A stretch of DNA of 64,000 bases from Luteococcus sp052116585 (GTDB lineage Bacteria; Actinomycetota; Actinomycetes; Propionibacteriales; Propionibacteriaceae), in contig NZ_JBQKKT010000010.1 in assembly GCF_052116585.1 (NCBI RefSeq), positions 39,334-103,333 on the forward strand, in the 5' to 3' direction. Below are positions 51,243 through 62,505 of the stretch, piece by piece. The number at the start of each line of letters is the position of its first letter. The stretch's first letter is position 1. The position numbers were made by a program, and so were the translations under genes. The notes under the pieces were generated by a model. That model was not told where the DNA came from. It ran no database searches and saw nothing but the letters and a program-made list of their open reading frames with translations.

Positions 51243-52394
51243 TCAGCTCGGCCGCGCGGTGAGCGTCACCTGCACCTTCTGCTCCTTGCCCTCCCGGGCC
51301 ACGGTGAGCTCCACCTTCTCTCCAACCGGGCGTTCGCGGATCTGGGCGATCAGCGCCAGGGCGGAGTCGACGGGCTCCCCGTCGATGGCCAGCACACCGT
51401 CCCTGGCCCGCAGCTGCGCCGTGGCGGCCGCGCTGCCCGGCTCGACGCGCACGATGCCAGCGGCCCAGCGCCGTTCCTCGCCCACCTTCACGATGGCGTC
51501 AGTGACCCCGGCACCCAGATACGAGTGCTTGGCCGATCCGGTCTGGACGATCTGGTCCACCACGGAACGCATCTGCTTCACCGTGATGGCAAAGCTGATG
51601 CCGATGTTGCCCGAGCCCTGTCCCAGGGTGGCGATCGAAGAGTTGATGCCCACCAAGCGTCCCTCGCCGTCCACCAGCGCACCTCCCGAGTTGCCCGGAT
51701 TCACCGGCGCACTGGTCTGGATCGCATTGGTGACCACCGGCTCCTGTCCGCCCAGCTGCCCCGACTGGTCACCTGCGGTCACCGGCCGGTTGAGGGCACT
51801 GACGATGCCGGTGGTGACCGTGCCGGCCAGCCCCAACGGATTGCCGATGGCCATCACCGGGTCCCCCACCACCAGGTCATCAGAGCTGCCCATCGTGATC
51901 GGCTGCAGACCCGACGGGGGCCTGGCCATGCGCAGGACCGCCAGATCACTGGCCGAGTCGGAGCCAACCACCGTGGCATCAACCACACGCTCGTCGGCCA
52001 GGGTGACCAGGATCTGGCCCCCGCGGGCAGCCGAAGCGATGACGTGGTGGTTGGTGACCACCAATCCCTGGGAGTCCAACACCACACCCGAGCCCGAGGA
52101 GGCTCCCCCGCCACCCTGTACGGAGATGGCCACCACGCTGGGCGAGACCTTGGCCGCGACGTCGGCCCAGTGCGGCTGGCCGGCCTGCCCCGACCTCGTC
52201 TGGCCGGCACCGGACTGGTCCTGCCCTTGCGCGGCGGCAGATCCGGACGGCGCGGCGGCAGATCCGCTCTGCAGACCGGCGGGCGAGTTCGGCTCGGGAT
52301 CGCTCGGAGCGCTGCATCCCCCCAGCACCAGGGCCAGCGCGATCGCCCCTGCAGCCAGCCGAGGCGCACCAATCTCCATGCTCCGACCCATCAT
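51243..52394 (-). CDS. HtrA/DegP-like serine protease lipoprotein with PDZ domain
   Basis: A 383-residue envelope protease. The signal peptide ends in LVLGGC (lipidated Cys27), followed by a Ser/Ala/Gln-rich spacer. The trypsin-like domain has the triad His in VVTNHHVIASA, Asp in SASDLAVLRM and Ser in VNPGNSGGALVDGEG. A C-terminal PDZ domain begins near YLGAGVTDAI. Its likely role is quality control of exported proteins. The start is set by a 4-base ATGA overlap with nadE; the longer upstream frame would lie inside nadE and lacks a signal peptide at its N-terminus. Confidence 0.93.
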   Translation of the reverse strand: MMGRSMEIGAPRLAAGAIALALVLGGCSAPSDPEPNSPAGLQSGSAAAPSGSAAAQGQDQSGAGQTRSGQAGQPHWADVAAKVSPSVVAISVQGGGGASSGSGVVLDSQGLVVTNHHVIASAARGGQILVTLADERVVDATVVGSDSASDLAVLRMARPPSGLQPITMGSSDDLVVGDPVMAIGNPLGLAGTVTTGIVSALNRPVTAGDQSGQLGGQEPVVTNAIQTSAPVNPGNSGGALVDGEGRLVGINSSIATLGQGSGNIGISFAITVKQMRSVVDQIVQTGSAKHSYLGAGVTDAIVKVGEERRWAAGIVRVEPGSAAATAQLRARDGVLAIDGEPVDSALALIAQIRERPVGEKVELTVAREGKEQKVQVTLTARPS

Positions 52395-53212
52395 CGCCAC
52401 CAGGTGTCTGCGATGGTCACCGGAGTGGTGCGCTTGTGACGGCTGCGCAGCCACTTCTGCTCGATCCGCCCTGCCACCTCGTCGGGAACCTCCCCGCCCT
52501 GCAGGTAGGTGTCGATGTCCTCATAGCTGATGCCCAGCTCGTCCTCGTCGCTGCGAAGGGGCTTGCCGTCCAACAGGTCGGCGGTGGGCACCTTGGCCCA
52601 GAGCTGCTCGGGAGCGCCCAGGTACTGCAGCAGCTGACGGTTCTGTCCCTTGTCCAGTGTGAACAGGGGCAGGATGTCGGCGCCACCGTCGCCGAACTTC
52701 GTGAAGAAACCCACCACCGATTCGGCGCCGTGGTCGGTTCCGATCACCAGCAGGTTGCGCTCACCGGCAATGGCGTACTGGGCCACCATGCGCATCCGGG
52801 CCTTGACATTGCCCTTGTTGAAATCACCTATCTGCAGGCCGGTGCCCGCCTCGAAGGCCTCCTCCATGCCATCGGTGGCGGCCTTGATGTTGATGGTCAC
52901 CTCGGTGCTGGCATTCACCCAGCGCATCGCCTCGGCGGCGTCAGCCTCGTCGGCCTGCACACCATGGGGCAGACGGACGGCGACGAAATCGGCCTCGACG
53001 CCCTCGGAGCGCAGGCGGTCCACAGACAGCTGCGCCAGACGACCGGCCAATGTCGAGTCGAGACCACCCGAGATGCCCAGGACGAAGCCCTTGGTGTGCG
53101 TCGCCTTGACGTAGTCACAGAGGAACTGGACGCGTCGCTCCACTTCCTCGGCGGGATCGATCGTGGACTTGACGCCCATCTCCTGGATGATCACCTTCTG
53201 CAGTTCACGCAT
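52391..53212 (-). CDS. nadE: Ammonia-dependent NAD+ synthetase
   Basis: A 273-residue enzyme that amidates nicotinic acid adenine dinucleotide to NAD+ with ammonia and ATP. The PP-loop ATP pyrophosphatase motif is GISGGLDSTLAGRL, and ERNLLVIGTDHGAESVVGFFTKFGDGGADI matches the NaAD-binding region in two parts. It lacks the N-terminal glutaminase (nitrilase) domain, so it uses free ammonia. It is translationally coupled to the HtrA-like protease gene downstream. Confidence 0.95.
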   Translation of the reverse strand: MRELQKVIIQEMGVKSTIDPAEEVERRVQFLCDYVKATHTKGFVLGISGGLDSTLAGRLAQLSVDRLRSEGVEADFVAVRLPHGVQADEADAAEAMRWVNASTEVTINIKAATDGMEEAFEAGTGLQIGDFNKGNVKARMRMVAQYAIAGERNLLVIGTDHGAESVVGFFTKFGDGGADILPLFTLDKGQNRQLLQYLGAPEQLWAKVPTADLLDGKPLRSDEDELGISYEDIDTYLQGGEVPDEVAGRIEQKWLRSRHKRTTPVTIADTWWR

Positions 53213-53486
53213 GCCCCAAGACTACGGTGGCCCCCTGACACATTCACGGCGCGTTCGCCGGGGGCGTCACCTGTACTGGGGACTGGCGCGCGCCGTCACA
53301 AAGCTGCAGGATTGCGGATCGTGCGTCCCATCGCCGGCCGGCGACGAGCACGATCGTCGCCAAGTTGGCAGACTGGACTGGCCACCCGTGAACCCGGGGC
53401 GGCAGGCCCCGCCCCCATGGCTGTCCGCCGTCCCCCGACGGCACATCAAGACCGCAGCACACCACCACGTCCTGGCAGGAGAGCCG

Positions 53487-54440
53487 ATGAAGAACCCGCT
53501 GGAGCAGCTGCTCGGAGATCGTGAGTCCCGGGCGGCGGTGGATCCCGAGCTGCGCCGGGGGCTTCGCGGCCCGCTCTGGCCGGCCGCGGCCAGCGACTTG
53601 CTGGCACGCGTCGCCTCCCAGGACACCAGCGGGCGGGTCGAGCCCGGAGTGCGCCACCAGCTGGCCCGGATCGAGGGGCCGGGCGGCCCGCTGGAGATCC
53701 ACCTGTACCGCCCCCAGCACCACACGGGTCGCGGGGCGCTGCTCTGGCTGCACGGCGGCGGACGGACTGGCGGATCGGCCAGCGGTGACCACCAGGTGTG
53801 CAGCGAGCTGGCCGCACGGTCAGGGTCCCTGGTGGCCAGTGTGGACTACCGGTTGGCGCCGCAGCACCCCTACCCCGCCGCCCTCGACGACGCCTGGGCG
53901 GCCCTCAACTGGCTCCACGAGCATGCCGAGGACCTCGACCTGGAGGGCGACCGGATCGCCGTCGGCGGCGCCAGCGCGGGCGGCGGACTGGCAGCCGAAC
54001 TGGCCCAGCGCGCACGCGACGGACTGGTCCCCGTGGTCTTCCAGCTGCTGGTCTACCCGATGCTGGACGACCACACCACAACGAGTCGCCACCCCCACCG
54101 GGGCCGTTTCGGATGGACACCGGAGCAGAATGTGCAGGCCTGGGAGGCCTACCTGGGCCATCCCGTCGGGCAGGAGGAGACCCGGCCATGGGCCGTCGCC
54201 GCTCGCTGCCACGATGTGCGCGGACTGCCACCTGCCTGGATCGGCGTGGGTGACCTGGACCTCTTCCTCGACGAGGACCTGGCCTACGCCTCACGGCTGA
54301 AGGCCGCCGGGGTGACCTGCGACGTGTTGGTGGTGCCGGGCATGTACCACGGCGCCGACACGCTGCCGGGCAAGCGCGGGCCGCTGATGACGGAGTTCCG
54401 ACGACGGATGGCGGAGGCCCTCCAGCGGCACGTGGGCTGA
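53487..54440 (+). CDS. Hormone-sensitive-lipase-type alpha/beta hydrolase
   Basis: A 317-residue carboxylesterase-like enzyme. It has the HSL-family oxyanion motif LLWLHGGG and YRLAPQHPYPAALDD. The nucleophile elbow is VGGASAGGGLA, and Asp (VGDLDLFLDE) and His (VPGMYHGAD) complete the triad. The N-terminal about 60 residues form a cap region. The ATG at 53487 follows CAGGAGAG; upstream open frame is Arg-rich and unconserved. The substrate is unknown, probably a small acyl ester. It is divergent from nadE, and the transporter gene starts 50 bases downstream. Confidence 0.88.
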   Translation: MKNPLEQLLGDRESRAAVDPELRRGLRGPLWPAAASDLLARVASQDTSGRVEPGVRHQLARIEGPGGPLEIHLYRPQHHTGRGALLWLHGGGRTGGSASGDHQVCSELAARSGSLVASVDYRLAPQHPYPAALDDAWAALNWLHEHAEDLDLEGDRIAVGGASAGGGLAAELAQRARDGLVPVVFQLLVYPMLDDHTTTSRHPHRGRFGWTPEQNVQAWEAYLGHPVGQEETRPWAVAARCHDVRGLPPAWIGVGDLDLFLDEDLAYASRLKAAGVTCDVLVVPGMYHGADTLPGKRGPLMTEFRRRMAEALQRHVG

Positions 54441-54490
54441 GGCTGCCCGCAAGGGGGGACAATGGCTGCGTTGCCCACCCTCGGAGTTCC

Positions 54491-56059
54491 ATGTTCGACT
54501 TCCTCGCCAGCCATCCCCTCCTGACCCTGATGGTCGTGCTCTCGGCCGGTGCCCTGCTGGGGCAGATCCGGTTTGGCCCCCTGCGCTTTGGAGCCGCCGG
54601 GGCCCTCTTCATGGGGCTGGTCTTCGGCGCCCTCGACCCCCGGCTGGGGCTCGAGCTGGGTCTGGTGAAGAGCTTGGGAGTGGTGCTCTTCTGCTACACG
54701 GTGGGCCTGGCCGCGGGGTCCACCTTCTTGTCCGACCTGCGCCGCCAGTGGAGCCTGATGCTCACCGGTGTCGTCGGGCTGGTGGTGATGGCCCTCGCCG
54801 GAATCGGCTTGGGTCCGCTGCTGGGGCTCTCTCCCGCGCATGTCTCCGGCGCCTATGCCGGAGTGCTCACCTCCCCGGCCATCGATGCCGCCATCACCGC
54901 CACCGATGGCTCCGGAGACACCCTCGTCGGCTACGCCATGGCCTATCCGACGGGTGTGGTCGTCGGCATGCTCGTCGTCGCACTCGTCGTGGGACGCAGT
55001 TGGCCCGGCCCACGGGACAACCGATCCCTGGCGGAGGCCGGGATCGTGGCCCACACCGTGCACGTCAAGCGGGACGCGGATCTGGCCTCGGTCCCCGGCC
55101 ACTCCCACCAGGCGGTCAAGTTCAGCTATCTGGAGCGCGACGGCGACATCCGGATCGCCCGGCCCGGTGGACGTCTGCTGGCCGATGACCGCGTCCTCGT
55201 GATCGGCATGCCGGACGACGTGGAGCGCGCCACGCACTATCTGGGGCACCGCAGCGAACTGGGAGACCTCACCCATCAACGGCGCGACGTGGACTTCCGA
55301 CGCTTCCTGGTCAGCTCACCGCACGTGGTGGGACGCACCGTGGGCGAACTCAGTGTCCAGGCGCACCTGCACGGCGTCATCACGCGGGTGCGCCGCGGGG
55401 ACCTGGACATGTTGGCCCGCGACGACTTGGTGTTGCAGCCCGGCGACCGGGTGCTGGCGGTGGTTCCCACCAACCAGATCGCCGAGGCCGTGGACTTCTT
55501 CGGCGACTCCGAACGACGGGTGAGCCAGGTGGACGCCCTGACCATGGGGCTGGGCATCAGCATCGGCCTGCTGGCCGGGGTGGTCTCGGTGCCGCTTCCC
55601 GGCGGGGTGACCTTCGCCCTCGGCGCCGCGGCCGGCCCCTTGGTGGTGGGCATGGCCCTGGGCGCCCTGCACCGCACCGGCCCCTTTCGCTGGGACCTCC
55701 CCGGGCCGGTCAATGCGACGCTGCGCCAACTGGGCCTGATGATCTTCCTGGCTGCCGTCGGGCTGGCCTCGGGCCCGGCCTTCCTGTCCCAGGCCTTCAC
55801 CTGGACGGGACTGGCGCTGGTCCTGCTCTCGGGCACGAGCCTGGTGGTGGGCGCAGCCATCATGCTGGCCGGCGGTCGACTGCTGGGTCTGTCGGCCCAG
55901 CGCACGGCAGGGGCCTTCGCTGGTTTCGTCGGGCAGCCGGCAATCCTGGAGTTCGCGAACTCCCGCGTGAACGACGAGCGGATCGAGAGCGCCTACGGGG
56001 CGCTGTTCGCCCTGGGGACGATCGTCAAGATCCTCCTGGTCCAGGTGATCGCCCGCTGA
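54491..56059 (+). CDS. AspT/YidE/YbjL-type antiporter
   Basis: A 522-residue membrane transporter with two blocks of about five helices each, separated by a cytoplasmic region of about 170 residues. That region contains two TrkA-C-type regulatory domains (GRLLADDRVLVIGMP and DLVLQPGDRVLAVVP). This is the aspartate:alanine exchanger (AAEx) architecture. Duplicated AGAYAGVLTSPA- and AGAFAGFVGQPA-type segments are typical of the family. The substrate is unknown; dicarboxylate or amino-acid exchange is the family theme. Confidence 0.9.
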   Translation: MFDFLASHPLLTLMVVLSAGALLGQIRFGPLRFGAAGALFMGLVFGALDPRLGLELGLVKSLGVVLFCYTVGLAAGSTFLSDLRRQWSLMLTGVVGLVVMALAGIGLGPLLGLSPAHVSGAYAGVLTSPAIDAAITATDGSGDTLVGYAMAYPTGVVVGMLVVALVVGRSWPGPRDNRSLAEAGIVAHTVHVKRDADLASVPGHSHQAVKFSYLERDGDIRIARPGGRLLADDRVLVIGMPDDVERATHYLGHRSELGDLTHQRRDVDFRRFLVSSPHVVGRTVGELSVQAHLHGVITRVRRGDLDMLARDDLVLQPGDRVLAVVPTNQIAEAVDFFGDSERRVSQVDALTMGLGISIGLLAGVVSVPLPGGVTFALGAAAGPLVVGMALGALHRTGPFRWDLPGPVNATLRQLGLMIFLAAVGLASGPAFLSQAFTWTGLALVLLSGTSLVVGAAIMLAGGRLLGLSAQRTAGAFAGFVGQPAILEFANSRVNDERIESAYGALFALGTIVKILLVQVIAR

Positions 56060-56074
56060 GGGCTCGCAGGGAGC

Positions 56075-57085
56075 TCACTGGCCCGGCGCATAACCCTCGC
56101 CGCGACGGGAGACGTAGGCCGCCAGGTCTCCCGTCGCCAAGGCCTGGCCCAGCTCCTTCGTGCGAGTCTCGTCGACGATGTTCACCGAGGCCCCACCCAC
56201 CGTGTCAAAGCGGGCGATGGGCACCATCAGGGAGTGCACCTTCCCCAGGTCGAGCATCCCTAGGGGCGTTGCCAGCGCAGCGACCTTCCCGGCGTCGAAT
56301 CCGGTGATCTTGAGACCCTTGGCCACCTTGCCGATCATGGTGGCGAAGGCATCGGGCTTGCTCGCGGCCAGCGGCTGCAGCACCTTCAGGATGCCGACCA
56401 CCAGGGCCCGGTGCCGCTCGGCTCGGTCAAGATCACCCAGCGGCAGGGTCTTGCGCTCACGGGCATAGATCAGCGCGTCGGTGTTCTCCAGTTCCAGCTG
56501 GCCGGTGTGGAAGTCCAGCACCCGGCCGGTGGAGTTCACCCGCGGCTTCGACGCGTGCCTGTTCTGCACCGTGATGCCGCCCAGCCACCGGGTCAGGGCA
56601 ATGAAGCCGGTGAAGTTCGACTGGACACACGCATGGATCGGGATGCCCAGCAGGTTGGCGATCGTGCTCTGCAGCAGCGGTGTGCCACCCATGGCGAAGG
56701 CAGAGTTGATCTTGCCCTTGCCACCCTTGATCGGCACGTACGAGTCGCGGGCGATCGAGACGAGAGCCAGCCGTTGACGATCAGCCGAGAGCTGGGCCAC
56801 CACGATCGCGTCGGCATTGCCCTGCAGGGAGTTCTTGTCGCGCGAATCGGTGCCGAACAGGATGACGTTGAAGGGTCCCTGGGGCAGCGGGTCCGCCGGC
56901 TCACTGGGCGACGCGCTACCCCCCGAGGCAGCCGATGGCGTGCCGGGAGCTGTTCCCGTCGACGGGCCCGTCGCGGCCGGGGAGGGGCTGGACGCACCAT
57001 CCTTCCCGCACCCGACGAGGGGCAGCAGGGAGGAGAGAGCAGACCCGAGCAGGAGACGTCGTCTGGTGATCACAGGGACATGCAA
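56075..57085 (-). CDS. LytR-CpsA-Psr (LCP) family protein, predicted lipoprotein
   Basis: A 336-residue enzyme of the family that transfers undecaprenyl-linked glycopolymers to peptidoglycan. LCP landmarks are NVILFGTDSRD, the catalytic Arg block SIARDSYVPIKG, KINSAFAMGG and the ARERKTLPLGDLDRAERHR cluster. Unusually, the N-terminus reads ITRRRLLLGSALSS and then LVGC, a twin-arginine-like signal ending in a lipobox, instead of the usual uncleaved helix. The first start is TTG (57085); GTG 57073 is an alternative. Confidence 0.88.
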   Translation of the reverse strand: MHVPVITRRRLLLGSALSSLLPLVGCGKDGASSPSPAATGPSTGTAPGTPSAASGGSASPSEPADPLPQGPFNVILFGTDSRDKNSLQGNADAIVVAQLSADRQRLALVSIARDSYVPIKGGKGKINSAFAMGGTPLLQSTIANLLGIPIHACVQSNFTGFIALTRWLGGITVQNRHASKPRVNSTGRVLDFHTGQLELENTDALIYARERKTLPLGDLDRAERHRALVVGILKVLQPLAASKPDAFATMIGKVAKGLKITGFDAGKVAALATPLGMLDLGKVHSLMVPIARFDTVGGASVNIVDETRTKELGQALATGDLAAYVSRRGEGYAPGQ

Positions 57086-57133
57086 TCACCATGAGGCACG
57101 ACAGACATGAATCTGGGGAGCGTGTCTGGCAGG

Positions 57134-58105
57134 TCAGCCGGCCAAGCCGGGATCCGCGGCCATCACCGTCTGCACCTCGTCCCGGGTGGGGGCGTGGGCT
57201 CCGGCCCGGCTCACGGTCAGACCCGACGTGGTCACGGCGCGGTGCAGGGCAGGCTGCACCTGGCCCCACCCGGCGCCGGCCAGTCGCTCGGCAGCCTCAC
57301 GCGAGCCAAGCAGACCCGCATCGAGCAGGCCGGACAGCAGGCCGCCCATGAAGGAATCCCCTGCCCCCACGGTGTCGACGAGTTCGACGGTCAGCGGGGC
57401 AACCTGCAGGACGTCGCGATTGCCGGCCAACCGGGCCCAGGCGCCCTGCGGACCGCGGGTGACCACCACCAGCGCCGGGCCGAGCGTCGACCAGCGCAGC
57501 AGGATGTCCTCCACAGCCGTGCCGGGGTAGAGCCAGGCCAGGTCCTCGTCGGAAGCCTTGACCACATCGGACAGGGCGACCAGCTCCTCGATCCGCCGCA
57601 CCACCGTGGCGGGCTCCCCCATCAGCGCGGGCCGGATGTTGGGGTCATAGCTGACCGTTCCCTGGCCACGCACGGCTCGGACGGCCGCCACGACCTGACT
57701 GCCGCCTGGCTCGAGGGTGGCAGCAATGGACCCGGTGTGCAGGTGTGAGTAGCTGGCCACGTCGGACATGTCCGGCAGCGCCCATTCCAGGTCGAACTCG
57801 TAGTCGGCTCGCCCCTGCGCATCCAGGTGGGCGTAGGCCACCGACGTCTTGTCCGCCCGATTGCTTCCCGGTTGCACGGCGACGTGGTGTGCCGCGGCGT
57901 GGGCCTCGATGGCGGCACCCCGCTCGTCATCGCCCCACCATGCGCCGATCGTGGCGTCGTGCCCGAGCTGGGCCATCACGCAGGCGACATTGAGCGGACT
58001 CCCGCCCACGTGCTCACCGGTTGTCACGCCGTCGCGCATCACGACGTCGACGAGGGCCTCCCCCACACAGAGGGTGCGCGGGCTGGGATTCTGGGTGCTC
58101 TCCAT
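57134..58105 (-). CDS. PfkB/ribokinase-family sugar kinase (fructokinase-like)
   Basis: A 323-residue carbohydrate kinase. It has the N-terminal sugar-binding signature EHVGGSPLNVACVMAQLG and the C-terminal catalytic/ATP motif VDTVGAGDSFMGG, in which the final Asp is the catalytic base. The WALPDMSD region and YDPNIRPALMG resemble bacterial fructokinases, but the true sugar is uncertain. No transporter or hydrolase for a sugar lies next to it. Confidence 0.88.
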   Translation of the reverse strand: MESTQNPSPRTLCVGEALVDVVMRDGVTTGEHVGGSPLNVACVMAQLGHDATIGAWWGDDERGAAIEAHAAAHHVAVQPGSNRADKTSVAYAHLDAQGRADYEFDLEWALPDMSDVASYSHLHTGSIAATLEPGGSQVVAAVRAVRGQGTVSYDPNIRPALMGEPATVVRRIEELVALSDVVKASDEDLAWLYPGTAVEDILLRWSTLGPALVVVTRGPQGAWARLAGNRDVLQVAPLTVELVDTVGAGDSFMGGLLSGLLDAGLLGSREAAERLAGAGWGQVQPALHRAVTTSGLTVSRAGAHAPTRDEVQTVMAADPGLAG

Positions 58106-58161
58106 GGCTCGATCCTGCCATCAGGCCAGCACCGGTCAATCAGCGGGCCAACTGTGAACGA

Positions 58162-58593
58162 TCAGCGAGCCGGCAGCGCCAGTTGGCGTCGCGGGACGTG
58201 ACGGCCCAGGTGCACCGCGCCGGAGGCATTGGCGGTGAAGACCCGCGCGCCGTGCTGCTCCGCAGCGCGTGCCACCCGCAGCTCGTCGAGGCTCGCCTCC
58301 AGCTGCCCGACGTGTTCTCGCAGCCGCTCCAGTTCCGCCTCCATCTCCAGGATCCGCTGGATCCCGGAGAGGTTGATTCCCTCGCCCTGGCTCAGGTGCT
58401 GGACCAGACGCAGGCGGGCCACATCGCGCGGCGTGTACCGGCGCCCGCGGCCACGGGTACGGTGCGGCACCACCAGGCCCAGCCGGTCGTACTGTCGCAG
58501 GGTCTGCGGGTGCATGCCCGCCAGGTTGGCCGCGACGCTGATCGTGAAGATCGGCGCATCGCGGTCAACCACCTGCGGGTAGTTCTTGGTCAT
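58162..58593 (-). CDS. hspR: Heat-shock repressor HspR
   Basis: A 143-residue MerR-type repressor that binds HAIR sites with DnaK as co-repressor, shutting off heat-shock genes in unstressed cells. The helix-turn-helix reads ISVAANLAGMHPQTLRQYDRLGL, followed by RRYTPRDVARLRLVQ and a short coiled coil (about residues 85-110). Its ATG overlaps the dnaJ stop by 4 bases. Being the last gene of dnaK-grpE-dnaJ-hspR gives it autoregulation, and clpB in this window carries the same operators. Confidence 0.95.
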   Translation of the reverse strand: MTKNYPQVVDRDAPIFTISVAANLAGMHPQTLRQYDRLGLVVPHRTRGRGRRYTPRDVARLRLVQHLSQGEGINLSGIQRILEMEAELERLREHVGQLEASLDELRVARAAEQHGARVFTANASGAVHLGRHVPRRQLALPAR

Positions 58594-59762
58594 GACGCAT
58601 CCCGGAAGAGCTCAGCCCGCGGGTCCGCTGCACCCTGCGCCGCCCGGAAGGCTTCCAGCGCAGAACGCGTCGCGTCGTCGAGCGTCGCCGGCACCTGGAC
58701 CTCCACGGTCACCAGCTGGTCACCGGTGGTGCCGTCCTTGCGGTGCACGCCCTTGCCCCGCACCCGGAAGGTGCGGCCATTCGGGGTCCCGGCCGGGATG
58801 CGCAGCTTCACCCGGCCGCCCTTCAATGTCGGCACCTCGATCTCGCCACCGAGCGCAGCCTCGTCGAAGGAGACCGGAACGGTGACGGTCACATGGTCAT
58901 CCTTGCGGCCGAAGACCTTGTGGGGCCGCACGTGCACCAGGACGTAGAGGTCACCGGCCGGACCTCCATTCTCGCCCGGGGAACCCTTGCCCTTGATCCG
59001 GATTCGCTGGCCATCGGTGACACCGGCGGGAATGCGGACCTGCATGGTGCGCTGTGACTTGGCGCGGCCGGACCCATTGCAGACCTCGCACGGGTCCTTG
59101 ACCACCAGGCCACGCCCCTTGCAGTCGTGACAGGTCTCGCTGACGCCGAAGACGCCGCCGCTGGTGGAGGTCTGGACGCCGGAGCCCTGGCAGGTCAGGC
59201 AGACCTCGGGCACCGTGCCGGCCTTCGCGCCGGTGCCGCGGCAGGCGGCGCAGGCGGCGTCGGAGACCATCTGCACGCCCACCGTGGTGCCGTCGACGGC
59301 GTCATTGAAGCTGATCGTGACCTCGCCCTCCACGTCGGCTCCCCGACGGGCGCCGCGCGCCGAGCTGCGACGGGGTCCTGCGCCGGAGGCCTGCGTGAAC
59401 AGGTCCCCGAAGAGGTCTCCGAAGCCGCCACCGGCCTGCGCATTGCGGAACAGGTCCTCGACGTTGACACCGCCCTGGGTTGCGCCGGGCTGGCCGCCAC
59501 CGCGCGGGAAGCGGAAACCACCGCCACCGAAGAGGCTGCGTGCCTCGTCGTACTCCTTGCGCTTCTTGGGGTCGGACAGGACCGAGTTGGCCTCGCTGAC
59601 CTCCTTGAAGCGCTTCTCGGCGGCCGCGTCCCCGGGGTGCTGGTCAGGGTGGTTCTCCCGGGCCAGCTTGCGGAAGGCCTTCTTGATCTCTTCTGGCTTG
59701 GCGTCCTTGGAGACGCCCAGCGTCTTGTAGTAGTCCTTGTCCGCCCAGTCCTTCATGCTCAT
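58590..59762 (-). CDS. dnaJ: Chaperone DnaJ
   Basis: A 390-residue Hsp40 co-chaperone that stimulates DnaK ATPase. It contains a J domain with the HPD motif (ENHPDQHPG) and a Gly/Phe-rich linker (GGGGFRFPRGGG). Four CxxCxGxG-type zinc repeats follow (CAACRGTG, CLTCQGSG, CHDCKGRG, CEVCNGSG), then two client-binding barrels. The start at 59762 follows an AGGAGG-type ribosome-binding site; the longer frame would run into grpE. It lies 22 bases after grpE and overlaps hspR. Confidence 0.96.
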   Translation of the reverse strand: MSMKDWADKDYYKTLGVSKDAKPEEIKKAFRKLARENHPDQHPGDAAAEKRFKEVSEANSVLSDPKKRKEYDEARSLFGGGGFRFPRGGGQPGATQGGVNVEDLFRNAQAGGGFGDLFGDLFTQASGAGPRRSSARGARRGADVEGEVTISFNDAVDGTTVGVQMVSDAACAACRGTGAKAGTVPEVCLTCQGSGVQTSTSGGVFGVSETCHDCKGRGLVVKDPCEVCNGSGRAKSQRTMQVRIPAGVTDGQRIRIKGKGSPGENGGPAGDLYVLVHVRPHKVFGRKDDHVTVTVPVSFDEAALGGEIEVPTLKGGRVKLRIPAGTPNGRTFRVRGKGVHRKDGTTGDQLVTVEVQVPATLDDATRSALEAFRAAQGAADPRAELFRDAS

Positions 59763-59784
59763 GGCGTCTCCTCCTCTCGTTCTG

Positions 59785-60390
59785 TCAGGCCTGGCCCGCT
59801 GCGGGGTCCGGATCACTCACGGCCACACGTGCAGGGCGAAGAACCCGCTCATTCATCATGTATCCACGCTGCATCACCTGTGAGATGCAGGTGGTGGTGG
59901 CACCGGGCAGCTGCACCTGCATCAGGGCCTCGTGCAGGTTGGGGTCGAAGTCCTCCCCCACCGCGCCGAAGGCCACCAGACCGTGACGCTCGGCCAGCTT
60001 GGCGAGCTCGTCGGAGACCATCTTGAATCCACCGGTGAGCTCACCGTGCTCGTCGGCCATGTGGATGCTGTCCAGCACCGGCATCAGCTCGCGCACGATG
60101 CTCTCCACTCCGGCCTGCTTCGACACCTGGCGATCGCGGTCCACGCGGCGCTTGTAGTTGACGTACTCGGCCTGGAGGCGCTGCAGGTCCAGAGTGCGCT
60201 CGGCGAGCAGCTCCTCCAGCTCCGCCTCCCGGCCCTGCACCTCGCCGTCCAGCGACTCGGCGGCACCCTCGGCGCCGCCAGCCCCGGCGAGCGCCTCGTC
60301 GATCTCCTGGCGGGTCTGCTCACTGAGCTCCTCCGAGACCGGCGGCTGCTCCTCGGGGTTGTTGGGGTCCTGCGGCTGGTTCTCGCTCAT
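59785..60390 (-). CDS. grpE: Nucleotide-exchange factor GrpE
   Basis: A 201-residue exchange factor that releases ADP from DnaK. A disordered acidic N-terminus (about 75 residues) precedes a long dimerisation helix (ERTLDLQRLQAEYVNYKRR). The C-terminal beta domain carries the family signature near NERVLRPARVAVSD. It is separated from dnaK by 163 bases that contain a GC-rich hairpin, and is followed closely by dnaJ. Confidence 0.95.
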   Translation of the reverse strand: MSENQPQDPNNPEEQPPVSEELSEQTRQEIDEALAGAGGAEGAAESLDGEVQGREAELEELLAERTLDLQRLQAEYVNYKRRVDRDRQVSKQAGVESIVRELMPVLDSIHMADEHGELTGGFKMVSDELAKLAERHGLVAFGAVGEDFDPNLHEALMQVQLPGATTTCISQVMQRGYMMNERVLRPARVAVSDPDPAAGQA

Positions 60391-60474
60391 GATCTCCTCG
60401 TGTCTGCTAGCCGGATTTGTGCCATCTGCTGCGGATCCTGGTCAGGACCCGGTTGTGATCGTGGTGCTTCGGAA

Positions 60475-60503
60475 GGGCCCGGGATGGTTCACACCCCGGG
60501 CCC
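60475..60503 (-). promoter_or_regulatory. Hairpin in the dnaK-grpE gap
   Basis: GGGCCCGGG at 60475-60483 and CCCGGGCCC at 60495-60503 form a 9-bp all-GC stem with an 11-base loop. There is no T-run, so partial termination or protection of the upstream dnaK mRNA end, lowering grpE-dnaJ-hspR relative to dnaK, is plausible. Confidence 0.45.
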
Positions 60504-60553
60504 ACCGGAGCGTCAGGATCGCTTCCCGGTCAAGCCGGGAGGCCTGCCTGCGC

Positions 60554-62407
<1,854 letters not shown>

Positions 62408-62505
62408 GGTGATTCCTCCAAAAGTTGCTGACAGATGTGATGCGGACGAGCTGCTGGGCAGCTGCCCGGGAAGCTCTTCGTTGTTCCGGCTCCGAGGAGT
62501 ACCCC

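Noticed and set aside
54284..55905. Minus-strand frames opposite the hydrolase and transporter genes
   Set aside because: They are shadows of GC-rich coding sequence; the plus-strand products have clear family motifs and membrane helices.
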